Source of the DNA: Cochliopodium minus
Lineage: Eukaryota > Discosea > Himatismenida > Cochliopodiidae
Assembly (NCBI GenBank): GCA_024220525.1
Contig: JAMYWO010000309.1
Span: 1 to 43,474 of the forward strand
Reading direction: 5' to 3'
DNA: 43,474 nucleotides
Part shown: in pieces, positions 1 to 10,997 of the stretch
Layout of the letters: each line of letters opens with the position of its first letter
Position numbering within the stretch: position 1 is the stretch's first letter
Notes under the pieces: generated by a model
Database searches by the model: none
Told to the model about the DNA's origin: nothing
The model's input: only the letters and a program-made list of their open reading frames with translations
Made by a program: the position numbers and the translations under genes

Positions 1-73
1 TTTTTTATTTTTTATTTTTTATTTTTTATTTTTTATTTTTTATTTTTTATTTTTTATTTTTTATTTTTTATTT
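1..73. repeat. (TTTTTTA)n heptanucleotide microsatellite at left edge
   Basis: About ten uninterrupted TTTTTTA units. It lies directly 3' (on the minus strand) of the splice donor that ends the last WD40 exon of the NACHT gene, so it is probably intronic. The same heptamer in the same orientation occurs at 34527-34603, beside the orphan WD40 exons. Confidence 0.95.
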
Positions 74-79
74 GTTTAC

Positions 80-3000
80 CCTTTAAACTTTTTTATTTGC
101 TTTTGGTTTTGGATGTTGAAAATTCTGATTGCGTTGTCACCTCCACAACTAATGATTTCATTGTCATTTTTTGGATTGATCAGAACGAAGTTCACTTTGT
201 CTTTATGCCCTTCCAAAATTTTGACTTGCTTGTCACCTTTTTTAATATCCCTAAAAAAAAAATATTTAAAAAAAAAAAATAAAAAAAAAAATTAAATAAA
301 TAAAAATTAAAATTAAAATTAAAATTAAAATTAGAAATAAATTAAACTTTTAATGTTTTCTTTTTACCACAATCTAATAGTACAATCAACACTACTTGTG
401 ATTACTTCTCCTTCATTTTTTTTGTTTGGAAACAGAAAAGTTATTCTGTCTTTGTGACTATTCTTTGCTTTCTTGAGTTTGTACTTGCTCTGGGAAGAAT
501 CATCCAATTTCCATATTCGCAGGGTTTTGTCGCTACTCCCACTGATCAACTCATACTCGTTTTTTGGGTTTAAAAGGATGAATTTCAAGCTAGAGACATG
601 TCCGTGGAATATTTTGGTTTGTTTTTCGATTTGGGTATTCCTTTTTTAAAAATAATTAATAATAATTTTTTTCTTTCCAGATTTTTTTAATTATTTAAAT
701 TTTTCAAATTTTATTAATTCATTTACCAAATTCTTATCGTCCTGTCTTTGCTTGCACTGATTATTTCATGTTCATTTTGGGAATTAATAAGAATCAAATC
801 AACACTCTCAGTATGTCCCTCAAAAATTTTTGTTTCTTTACCACCGGCCAGATCCCTAACAAGAAAAATCAATGATTTTTAAAATTGAAATTTTTTTTAT
901 TAAAACCAGGTCCTGATAGTTTTGTCTTCACTGCAACTTATTAACTCGTTTTTATCCTTAGGGTTGATCAATATTTTATTTACACTTGAAGTGTGTCCCT
1001 TTAGTTTCTTGAGTTGTGATTGATTTTCAATGTCCCTTTAAATAAGATAAAATCTATAAAAAATTTGGAGAAAAATATAATATTTTTTGGGACCATATTC
1101 TAATGGAGTTGTCTCTGCTGCAAGTGATGATTTCGTTGGAATTACTAGGATTAAACAAAACAGAATGTATATCTAGTTTATGCCCTTCAAAAATCTTCAG
1201 CTGCTTTTCGCTTTGGATGTTCCTAAAAAAAAAAAGTTTAAAGAAAAAAATTTCAAAACCAAAAAAAATAATTTTCAAAACCAAATTCGAACGGTACAAT
1301 CATCACCACAGCTTAATAAAATATTAGAGTTATTTGGATCCAAAAGTAAACAATTTATTTTATTAGTATGTCCTTCTAACAGCTTGGTTTGGATTCCATA
1401 CTGAGTATTCCAAACTCGAATGGACTTATCGTGGCTTGCGCTTATTAGCTCATTTTCGTTGTTGGGATTTAATAAAAAGATGTGGACTTTCCATGTGTGA
1501 CCTTCCAACACCTTTGATTGTCTCCCTTTTTTTGTATCCCTTTACAATAACAATAAAATTAATAAAATTAAAAATTAAAAATATAAATTTACCAAACTCT
1601 TATCGTACAATCGTCTCCACAACTTAACAATTCATTTTCTTTTTTGGGATTATACAAGATTTGATTAATGAAAGATGTGTGTCCTTCGAATTTCTTTATG
1701 ATCTCCTGTGTTTCAAACTTTATTTTCAAGATGCTCCCATCGTAAAAAGAAGCGAATAAATGTTGATTGTTTTTGTCAAAGGCAATACAAGTAGGAACAC
1801 TTTTAAATTTGAAGAAAGGGTTTTGAGAAAAATTGATATCGTTCATCAAACAGCCGTTGAATTCAACGTTTGTTAGATTAGAAAAAGAAAAGTCAACTCT
1901 TCTCAAGTCACAATTAATAAATTTGCTCCCATTAAAATTTGAGTTCCTCAAATCAGCTCCACAAATTCTGATACCATCGTATTTTCTCTCAAACAGTGGA
2001 AATTTGGAGTGATGAAGAAGGGAGATAGAATTAGAAGAGGCAATCTCTATTTTGTCGTTGGTTTTGGATTCATCTATGACACTGTACAAGATCTCCTGAA
2101 ATGTTCTCTTATTTTTGTCTGTTTTGTAGACTCCAGTTGAGTTTTTTTTCTCGTGGAGATCCATTAAGATTGAATCAATAATGAAATCAAAAATTGAAGG
2201 TTCATCATTAAGACTTTTCTCATTTAGAAGGGAGATCAAGAATGCTTTCTTTTTGTCAAGATATTTAGGTGTGGCTCTTTGAAATGACTGGATCGCCCTG
2301 ATAAAGAACTCCGAAACGAAAAACTCCCAAATTGATTTGTGCATGAAAGAATACGTGTTCTCCGATGTCTGCTTGATCAAACAACAATATCTTATCAACT
2401 CAAGATCCTTATTGTTTTCATCATCAAAAAATATCTCCCATTCCTTCATCTCGTTTTGATCATCTTCCACCAACAAAAACTCATCACTACTGTCCGCCCT
2501 AAACATGTTCTTTCTTTTATTTACAATTTTTTTTTTGATGTAAGTCACTTCAAAAACGTTTTTAGAAAACATTTTCTTGGCTAATTCCACTGAAAAGTTA
2601 ATAAATTGAGAGTCCATGTCTTCAGGAACCTCCTTGTTTTGTTTCGCGAGCTTGGATTTTTGCCTCTCAAGCCATATTTTGCCAAATGTTCTGTAAATCT
2701 GCAAAAGAGGTATTTCAATATCTTCTTTCACATCCAATTTATATTCTTCGACCAATGATGGCAAAGAAATGATAGAAATTTTCAAAAGAAGAGGATTAGA
2801 CAAAGTTTCAACACCAATTTTATAGATGTACTCCAAATACTTCTTGTGCTCTTCCCATTGTGTCTCCGCTTTCCTGTTGACAAAAAATTTTTTCAAAAAT
2901 AGATGGATATCGCTACTTTGGAAGGGTTTAATAAATATTTTGAGAAATAGTTGCGAAGGGATTTCAGTTCCTATCGGATAAAAATACTTTTCACGATCTT

Positions 3001-6000
3001 CTGCATTATCGCCCAAAGAACTGAGATATTGGCTCCTACAAGTGATGATCACCTTACAGTTCCACTCAAAAAGCTTATTTTCTTTGAAAATATTTTTGGG
3101 AGGAGTTTCCTTTGCTGCCCATCCAATTTCGTCATATCCATCCAAGATAAAAATAAACTTTTTGTTTTTTTTCAACCATTCTAATTTCCTATCCGCAACA
3201 TCATAGTTCTTGAAATAATTTTCGATCAATTTATCGATCTCGTTTGGCTTCACAGTCGATAATCTTATCCACACAATAAAAAAATCACTAGCCAATTTAT
3301 CTTCCATCAAACATTTTGTTAAATAAATACTCATTGTTGTTTTTCCAATACCTTTGTTCAAAAATTCAAAATATGAGAAACGTAATTTATGTTCATTAAT
3401 GACTATATTACCACTTTCTCCAAGTACAAGCAAAAGCTTCTTGTTGGATTCATGCAAAAACAAATCTATTTCTCCTTTTTCTTCCTCGGAAGTGAACACC
3501 AGGCGCAAAATATCACTCTTTTCACTTCGAGTAGATTTGGGGAGGACATATAACAATAGTTCTTTCTCTTCTTGTTGGTATATTTTCATAAAGTCTTCTT
3601 TGATGAGATCCTTTAAACCTAAAAGTTTATGTGAGTAGATTGATTTAATTAAAAAAGAAACACTTACCAATCAACTCTAAGGACTTATCCAGTCTAATTG
3701 GACTTGAACCAGGAAGACCATGTTCGATTTTTTCATTAGAAAGGTGATTTTCATGAATAATGTCAAAAACAATTTTGGTATTACTATCTATTAAATTTGT
3801 TTTCATTGGGCGGGTTGGTGAAAGATACTCCTTTATAATTTTATCATTTCTTATATAATTAATGAAAGAAATGTGGTTATTTTTGTAGAGATAAGCAAAT
3901 ATCCTGATTGATTTTGTAAATTTGGAGAAAATGAGAATGGGAGGTTTGTTAGGAAATATGTAATGTAGTTCCAACTTGCGCATGTCAATCAACAATCCAA
4001 TGGTGGTTTGATCTATAAAATTCATTTCGTTTTCATTTGATAAAATGCCTAGAGGGTTGCAAATTGTAACAGGACCTAGGTTCATTAATATTTTTCTGAT
4101 TGTCATATATTAATAAAAAAAACTATTAATTACCAATAGCCCAAACTTTGTCAAGGCTTGTCACTTCTTCATTACATTCAACGTCTCCATCAACAGAAGA
4201 ACAAATACCCAAATACAAACCCTTTGAATTATGTAAAAGAATTTCTACATAGTGTATAAAATTATTTTCTGATTTGCTTTCAAGACTGGCGCTGATTTTT
4301 GGAGATTCGAAAATTTGTTCAGAAACAATATAATTATCATCCATATCATTATTTAATGCAGACTTGTTGTTTTCTTTAAACTCCACTTTTGAAGTTTTGC
4401 TTTTCCAACTTATTTCAAGGAATTTCCCTTTAGAGGTGACAAAGATTGAAGGTCTGTAGTGGGGATTAGGAAATTTCTGAAGATCGTAATAATAATCAAA
4501 CTCAATATCCAGCCCAAAATTTTTATATTTAGTTATTGTGATTATAGCTTCATCGAACAAGCAAGAGAAAATGTGGATAGGTTCATCGGTCAATATTCTC
4601 AAAAAGAGAAGTAGTTTGTTTTTAAAACAATAGTAAGCTTCTTTCTTATCAAAATTAAGAAGGATTCCAACATCATTCCCATTCTTCAGTTCATTGGAAA
4701 ATTTTTTAGACTATAAAAAAAAAAAAAATTATCAATAAAAAAATTTAGTTATTTTACCTCAGGAACAAAAAAATTGGTTTGATCGTAATAAAAACTTTCT
4801 TTAGGTCCTTTAAAAAAGTTTAAAAATTATTCTAGTTAATAAGTAATTAAAGAAAATATTACCCACTGCCCATAGATGATCAGAGTTTTTAGGGCCGACA
4901 TTGTAATCCAATTTAGATCTTGTGGTTACACCTAAGTATATATTCTCAAACTTACAATTGAAAAATAATTGTAATTTTAAAAGATAATTATGAAAATTTA
5001 CAATGTTATCAAGGTGAAACTCAATGTAATGTATCCCACTCGAAAAAGATTGCTCTGAGATTATTGAATTTTTTCTAGTCGTTTCATTGTACAGTGTCTT
5101 TTTATCATTGCTAATTGTTATCATGGAGCCCTTACGTTCACAATCCCAATTCATTTGGTTCTGTTGGTTGATATTACTTATATTGTTGTTTCTTAACAAA
5201 TTTTTCATTTGCTCGAAAATATCTTCATTACTCTTGAAAAACTTTGAAAAAAGTTCGCTTTTCACTTTTTTCTTTATAATTGTTTTACTCTTGAAATCCA
5301 AAATTGAAAAATCATTATCCGAAACAGAATATTTAAATTTTTCTTGCATATAATGAGAAAAACTTTGAAAAATTTACATGATTTAAAAATATTTAAAAAA
5401 AGATTACCTAAACTCAAAGTCTTCGTAATCTACAAAAAAATGAAACTTGAAATTCTCCATCCAAAAGTCCTTTGCTATCAAGAAATTATTGTTAAAGATT
5501 AAAAAAAAATTTATTACCATCTTTATTTGCATTTTCGAAAAAAAAATCATTCATTTCTACAATAGCTTCTTCTTCAATTTTAATGGGAGAATCTTCATCA
5601 TTGGAGCTGATTATTTCCACAACTCTTTTTTCGATGGTTGATTGTCCAAAAAAACTCACATACTGCTGCAGTCTGATGATACTCGATCCTCCAAAAGAAG
5701 CCTTGAAATATATCTTTAGAAAATTGATTTCCTCAATTGTTAAATTCTCACTAATAAATAAATTTAACGTTGAGAAATATAAATATATTTTATAAAGAAT
5801 TTACTCTTCCTTCCTTGATAAATTGACTTTCAAAATGATTCTAAATATATATTAATTCAAGCAAATAAAAAAAATGAATAAAATCACTTATCGAACAAAT
5901 CATCCAAATTTGCCTCTTTCTTTCCAGTAAAGTAGAATTTCCAAAAATCTTTCAAACTGACATTGCTTATTTTGTCTATAATGGAATTGACAAGATCCTT

Positions 6001-6006
6001 GTTCAT
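80..6006 (-). CDS. SPRY-SPRY-NACHT-pentapeptide-WD40 NTPase (3' end outside)
   Basis: Likely a cytosolic STAND-type (NLR-like) signalling NTPase. Exons: 6006-5888, 5840-5805, 5750-5518, 5474-5408, 5362-4863, 4807-4758, 4710-4134, 4075-3668, 3618-3412, 3351-1593, 1539-1282, 1222-1094, 1035-907, 855-727, 640-368, 250-80; phases agree throughout. Domains by residue: helical N-terminus 1-200; two SPRY-like domains about 215-420 and 430-660 (LWAVG then VGILLNFDK; VWAIG then IGLLIDM); NACHT about 720-880 with Walker A GESGIGKTT, Walker B FIFILDGYDE and VIITCRS; helical NACHT tail (FMHKSIWEFF); pentapeptide repeats about 1195-1250 (GADLRNSNF, CDLRRVDF); then ten WD40 repeats, the first degenerate. 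The ATG follows an 18-A run. The last exon stops inside a WD repeat (KKFKG) at a GTAAAC donor; reading through instead gives TAA at 78-76. The continuation is probably the exon set at 34479-33448. SPRY plus WD40 suggests ligand or partner sensing, which is inference. Confidence 0.85.
3352..3411 (-). other. 60-nt in-frame intron splitting the NACHT P-loop
   Basis: The intron runs from GTAATA to ACAAAG and has no stop in the gene's frame. Splicing joins GGA GAA AGT G to GT ATT GGA AAA ACA, giving a perfect Walker A GESGIGKT. Retention would insert 20 residues into the loop without shifting the frame. Confidence 0.8.
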
Positions 6007-6114
6007 TTTTTTTTTTTTTTTTTTAATATCAATAAAGTTTAATTAATTTTTTTGAATTCAAATATTAGATGAGATTTGAATTATTAAAAACAATATTGTT
6101 TTTTTTTTGAGTCA

Positions 6115-6137
6115 AGGATAGTAATCTCTACTATCCT
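6115..6137. other. 9-bp perfect inverted repeat (hairpin)
   Basis: AGGATAGTA at 6115-6123 is the exact reverse complement of TACTATCCT at 6129-6137, with a 5-nt loop (ATCTC). It sits in the short intergenic stretch between the start of the NACHT gene and the N at 6170. It could be a terminator or RNA hairpin of a gene broken at the N, or chance. No tRNA or other known RNA fold was recognised here. Confidence 0.5.
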
Positions 6138-6169
6138 ATCCTGGTTCAGTGTGTACTTTTTGCATCAGT

Positions 6170-6170
6170 N
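6170..6170. other. Single N; probable contig junction
   Basis: One ambiguous base separates the upstream region of the NACHT gene from an (AAAAAT)n run that interrupts the SH3-RhoGEF-MORN gene. The MORN gene loses its 3' end exactly here, so the N probably marks a scaffold join rather than one uncertain base. Confidence 0.7.
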
Positions 6171-6249
6171 ATAAAAATAAAAATAAAAATAAAAATAAAA
6201 ATAAAAATAAAAATAAAAATAAAAATAAAAATAAAAATAAAAACAAATA
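6171..6249. repeat. (AAAAAT)n microsatellite in MORN-gene intron
   Basis: About thirteen hexamer units with one imperfect end. It begins at the N and lies inside the intron that follows the last visible MORN exon (donor at 6258). Confidence 0.95.
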
Positions 6250-6258
6250 AAAGGATAC

Positions 6259-9200
6259 CTTTTCCGTGAAACATTCCATTCAAAAAATCACCTTCATAAT
6301 AACCTATCCTGAAAGACAAAGTACCATAACCAGTCATTTTGTCATCTTGAAACATTCCCTCATACTTTTGGGTTTTGCTTTCGTAAGTACAAAAACCGTG
6401 TCTCTTTCCATCACTAAACTCTCCCGTAAAAGTTTCTCCCCTCACATGTTTCAATACTCCCTAATTAAAAAAAATTAAAAAAAAAAAAAATAAAGAAAAA
6501 AATTAAAAGCAAAAAAATAAAACAAAATAAAAATACATTAAAAAATAAAAACAATAAATTTTTTTTTTAAAATATAATAATTAAAGAAAAAAAAAATTAC
6601 TTTTCCATGAAGCTTTCCTCTTCTAAACTCACCAATATATACATCACCAGTTATGTACTTCAACTCACCCTTCCCTTCTTTGATTCCGTTTATGAAATCA
6701 CCAGTATAAGTTGTCTCGAGGTATTCGTGGGTTCCTGTCCCGTGCATGTTGCCCAATTTCCACATTCCACTGTATCTTCCTCCCCAAGGAAATGTGTAAG
6801 CTCCCTTTCTCTCATCTTTATCTTGACAAGCTAAAAAAAAATTTGGGAAACGATTTTAAACATGACTGTTAATAAAACAAAGAAAAACTCATATTAATAT
6901 TTTCTTGAAGATAAAAAATATAAAAATCAAAATAAAAATTAAAAAATTAAAAATTCGATTCAAAAATCGAATTAAAAAAGAACAAAAAAAACAAATGAAA
7001 AAAAAAGCTACTTAATCCTTTCTCTTTTACAGCGGTGTTGTGCATCTGTTCCAAAACATTGAAGACTTTATCTTTTATTTCCTTGATCTCGGGGACCACC
7101 CACAAAGCCAATGAATCGGGCCCGATGATCTCGAACTGATTCTGCATGTTAACAAGCCACAACAGCTCAAAGGGCCAGGCAATTTCATTGTAAATATACA
7201 TTCCTACACCATTTACTTTTAACTAAGAATAAAATAAAAAATAAATAAAATAATTGAAAAAAATAATTTATCAAAATTTTATGAAAAATTAATAAATATT
7301 TATTATTTTATGAAAAATTTTAAAAAAATAAACAATTAAAATTTTTAAATGAATGAAAAAAAAAAATGATACTTTGTTGGATTGTGTCAACAAAATAACA
7401 ATCATATCATTAAATATAAACAACTCTCCTTTTCTCTTGACTTTTTCAATCCTCAACTTGACATTGTAACACTCTAGAAGTTTGCGGTAAGGAGCCAAAT
7501 ACTTTGACAACTGCTCATTCTCAACTATCTTCACACTGTTAGCGTTTTCACCAACACGAGTGTTGATCAGTTTATTTACGTCGACCAATTCGTTACGTGC
7601 TTTTTCTAGGTTAGCATAGTCCGGATGTTCCACTGGTGTATGTTTAATCAAATCTTTTAGCAATAATTCGTATCTCTTTTTCATAAAAAAAAAATTAAAG
7701 ATTGAATTGCATATTTATGTGGGAATATTCAAACATTAAAGATTGAATCATTAAAAAAAATAAAAAGTCAAAAATGGAACATTTTTGATAATGTGAAATA
7801 TAATAAATGTTACTAATAAAGATATTTTATTTTTTATTAGGGTAATTTTTACGGGCATTCTCTGAATAGGAGTGATGAGCAAACTAAACATATCCAAATT
7901 GGACTTATCCAACATCTTTCCTTCATCAATAGCTCTTGCGAAATCCACATTTGACTGCAACTCGCTATCAAGGTATTTACTCTTCAAATCATATGCTTTG
8001 GCATAATTGATGTAGATTTTGAAAAAAGGAGCAGTAGAAAGGAAAAGTTTTCCAATTTGGGTTCTGTTAGGATCCCATTTGACCATTGCTACACGAAGTT
8101 GACCTAATTTTAAATTGATAGAAACAGGAAATGGTTATTTTAGATGAAATTCTTTTTTTTTTTTACCCAAGAGTGTTTTAGAAAGATTGATTATGCTTTC
8201 CAACTCCAAGTTGAAAAAAATTTCGAAAATTTGAGGATGAAAATAACCGTCCTTTAGGCGCTCCCAATAATTTTTATAGAGTGATTCTATTTGCTCAAGA
8301 TATCTTTCTTCTGTGCTCACTATTTCTTGTGTGATTTTGGTCCTTTTTTCTCCTATTAGAAAAATAATTTCCACAAAAAATAATAAAAATGACGAATAAT
8401 TGAAAGCATATTTTTAAAATAAAAAAAGTACCTTCCGCCTCAGTCAACGTAACAGATGGAAGGTTTAAAGTGTTGGTGGAAGACCTCTGAAGAACGGTGT
8501 TATCTTCTCTCACCTGAGACCCACGATTGAGCTTTAAAGGAGCAGAAGAGCTCAAAGGATCAACATTGTTTATTCCACCATGTAAATTTAGAATGGGAGA
8601 ACTCAAATTAGAATCGTTTGTAACAAATTGAATACTTTCGTTACTTGTGTTGATAATATCTGTGTTTTGTAATTCGTTTTTATTTTTGATAGGTGGTGTT
8701 GGAAGTTTGGGTACATTTGGGATCTCTCGGAGGGATTGTAGCTTGGTGGGGTTGCTGTTGAAACTGACGGATTTGTGAGCGTTCTGCCTCGACACGAACC
8801 TTTCTGCTATTTGATTCTCTTTTTTCTTGGGTGGGAGAGGCACTGGCTTCACTTCTATGCGGATGTAGTTGAAAGGTACAAAGCCTGTATTAATAAATGA
8901 AAAAAATTTGAATTTAACACAAAAATAATTGAGTGGATTTATCAAGTTAAATGATCATTAAAAATAATATTATTTTTTTTTCTTAAAATCTAAATTAACA
9001 AACCCACATTCCCATTCTTTTCTAGTTCCACTTTGTACCATTTATCATTACTCTTTTCCAATATCTTCATGCGATCGCCTTTGCTGAAAGAGAGCATCTT
9101 GGGAAGATCTACTTGGAGATCATAAAGAGCCACAGCTTGTTTAAACATGAAATTTTTTTTCTTTTTTTTTTTTTTTTTTTTGAATAAAATTTCATTGAAT

Positions 9201-9821
9201 AAATAAAAATAAAAATAAAAATTTTTTTACCACTGGCATTTTATTAGGTACTTTTTTTGGACTCGGCTTTATTTCATTCAAGGTGATGGATCTGTTCCTC
9301 TCTTCCTCTTTCATCTGCACAGTGCCCCTTTTTAGCTCCTTTGGAATCAATATGTTAGATGCAGATCGAAATTTGGTCTGTGTTTCATTATTATTATTAT
9401 TATTGTGAATGGAAGTATTTTGAGTATTTATGATCATATTATTGGTTGAATTGGATTTATTTAAATTTTGTTGAGGATTGGAAGTATTATTTGTATCGTT
9501 TGTATTATTAGGTATATTTGAATTAATGTTGGTATTGAAATTACTAATATTCGTGCTATTTGATTTATTTGTGTCAATATTGTTTATTGTGGTTATATTT
9601 CCCACATTATTATTTGATGTGTTTTCCATCGATACATAATTAGAAGGAACATATCCTCTCATCTTGGTTATGGGATTGATGGCGATCCACCAATTGAGAT
9701 CGATGTTCTTATTCTCCAGAATCAATCTGTCTCCCTTCTTGAAACCCAATTGATTGGGATCAGATCCATTAAAATCATGGATACAATTCAAATAGATGGT
9801 CTTTCCATTGTCAGAGGACAT
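6259..9821 (-). CDS. SH3-SH3-RhoGEF(DH)-PH-MORN protein (3' truncated)
   Basis: Putative Rho/Rac guanine-nucleotide exchange factor. Exons: 9821-9231, 9160-9004, 8884-8432, 8352-8167, 8103-7853, 7675-7373, 7222-7012, 6830-6601, 6460-6259. Exon 1 holds an SH3 domain (LGFKKGDRLIL, RGYVPSNYV), then an Asn/Ser/Thr-rich linker. A second SH3 (AVALYDL, MLSFSKGDRM, GFVPFNYIRI) precedes a Pro-rich linker. The DH domain starts at ITQEIVSTEERYLEQIESLY and contains the hallmark TPIQRMPRYELLLKDLIKHTP, rebuilt across an intron (20-residue core PIQRMPRYELLLKDLIKHT). A PH domain follows (GELFIFNDMIVILL), then six MORN repeats (YTGDFINGIKEGKGEL, YIGEFRRGKLHGKGVL and so on). MORN repeats suggest membrane docking. 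The last exon ends in phase 1 inside a MORN repeat, and the rest is lost at the N. Exon 1 could be a separate small SH3 gene, because an ATG at 9148 precedes the second SH3; the donor GTAAAA and matching phase favour one gene. Confidence 0.8.
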
Positions 9822-10115
9822 CTTGTTTATAAATTTTTTTCAAATCAAAATTTTTTTTTAATATTTTATATTGAACAAGATATGAAAATTCGAAAAGGCC
9901 AAAATTAATTATTTTGCGAGAGGAAGTCTAAATTATTTCAGTTGATTGGAGATTTTTATTTTTGATCTTCAAATTATTCTTTTGTTAAAAATATTTGTCG
10001 GTTATTGTATACAATAAAAAAAATTTTTAATTTTTCTAAATATCCCTCTTTTTATAGAGAAATAGATATACTTTTTTTTTTTTGATGAATCTAATGTGGG
10101 ATTCATTGTATCGCA

Positions 10116-10550
10116 TCATCCTCTCAAATTGACGATGACATGCAATAAAGATTTCTGTGTAATATTTTTATCTAACAATGTTACAAAATCATTCAAAACA
10201 ATGCCCATATATATCAGTTGTATTTCTGTATGTTCCAATCCAATCAATGGTCTCAATTTTTTCTTCACAGATAGAATGGAATCGTATGGAGATACAGTTA
10301 TTTGATTGACATTACCGTTGATGGATCTTATATTAAGCAAAAATCTATTTTCTTTATCAAATAATTTGGTATCTACCATCTTATTATCATTGTTGAAGAA
10401 TAAATTCTCCATTTTCTTCCTTTTGCAATTTCTATTTTCAGTATTTTCATTGAAATCTCTCTTTGTATTCATTCTCTTGATTGGCGAGGAAATATTCAAT
10501 ATACTGCTATGAATATTATTATTATTTTCATCATTCGAGGTATCCATCAT
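10116..10550 (-). CDS. Ubiquitin-like protein with basic N-terminal extension
   Basis: A single-exon gene of 144 residues. Residues 1-65 are Asn-rich and carry basic clusters (SPIKRMNTKRD, NRNCKRKK) resembling a nuclear localisation signal. Residues about 70-144 align with ubiquitin: SILSVKKKL for the first helix, IQLIYMGIVLND where ubiquitin has RLIFAGKQLED, and LLHVIVNLRG at the end. The protein stops immediately after LRG, so it has one terminal Gly instead of the Gly-Gly needed for normal conjugation, and the position of ubiquitin Lys48 is not Lys. It is therefore probably a non-conjugating or atypical ubiquitin-like adaptor. Substrates or partners cannot be inferred. It could alternatively be a divergent NEDD8/ISG15-type modifier. 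Confidence 0.75.
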   Translation of the reverse strand: MMDTSNDENNNNIHSSILNISSPIKRMNTKRDFNENTENRNCKRKKMENLFFNNDNKMVDTKLFDKENRFLLNIRSINGNVNQITVSPYDSILSVKKKLRPLIGLEHTEIQLIYMGIVLNDFVTLLDKNITQKSLLHVIVNLRG

Positions 10551-10997
10551 TTTTTGATTTTATGTATCCTATAATAGATAGATTTAAATTTGATATTGGA
10601 AGAATTAATTTGCTTACTGTTAAAAAAGGTTATCAATTTTTTTTTATTTTTCTTGATCAAAAATAATTTAAAATATTCTCTTGGAATTAATTATTTCAAA
10701 ATATTTACTAATCTAAAAACACATATTTGGTATATTATACTTCTTATAGAAATATTCATATTCTTTAATTCTGTCAATTCAAGCACCACCCAATTAATAA
10801 TCGAATATATTTCCAAATTAATATTTAATCCTCAAATGATAAATTGGCTTATCAAGCAAAATAATAGTCTGATTTGAGAAAAATTAAAGTGAAAAGGGGA
10901 TATACAATAAAATATGTTTATTCAAGAGGAGAATTGAAGGTGAAATTCAAAAGGACAAATAATTAGTATATATGAAACAAAATTTGGAAAAAATAAT
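10551..10997. other. Intergenic, 447 bp, no gene seen
   Basis: AT-rich stretch between the upstream side of the ubiquitin-like gene and the stop of the SNARE gene. A 95-codon plus-strand frame exists (10590-10877), but its composition is low-complexity Ile/Leu/Phe/Asn and it shows no domain. It presumably holds the promoter of the ubiquitin-like gene. Confidence 0.6.

Noticed and set aside
76-80. TAA stop at 78-76 as the true end of the NACHT-WD40 gene
   Set aside because: It would end the protein in the middle of a WD repeat; a GTAAAC donor at the same place and a matching downstream exon set make splicing more likely, though not certain.
9146-9821. Separate small SH3 gene (9821-9192) ahead of an SH3-RhoGEF gene starting at ATG 9148
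   Set aside because: Possible, but the first reading frame runs into a microsatellite after a good GTAAAA donor, and an A-rich acceptor like others here restores frame; one fused gene was preferred.
10590-10877. 95-codon plus-strand frame in the gap between the ubiquitin-like and SNARE genes
   Set aside because: Low-complexity Ile/Leu/Phe/Asn composition equal to random AT-rich DNA, no domain, no clear leader.
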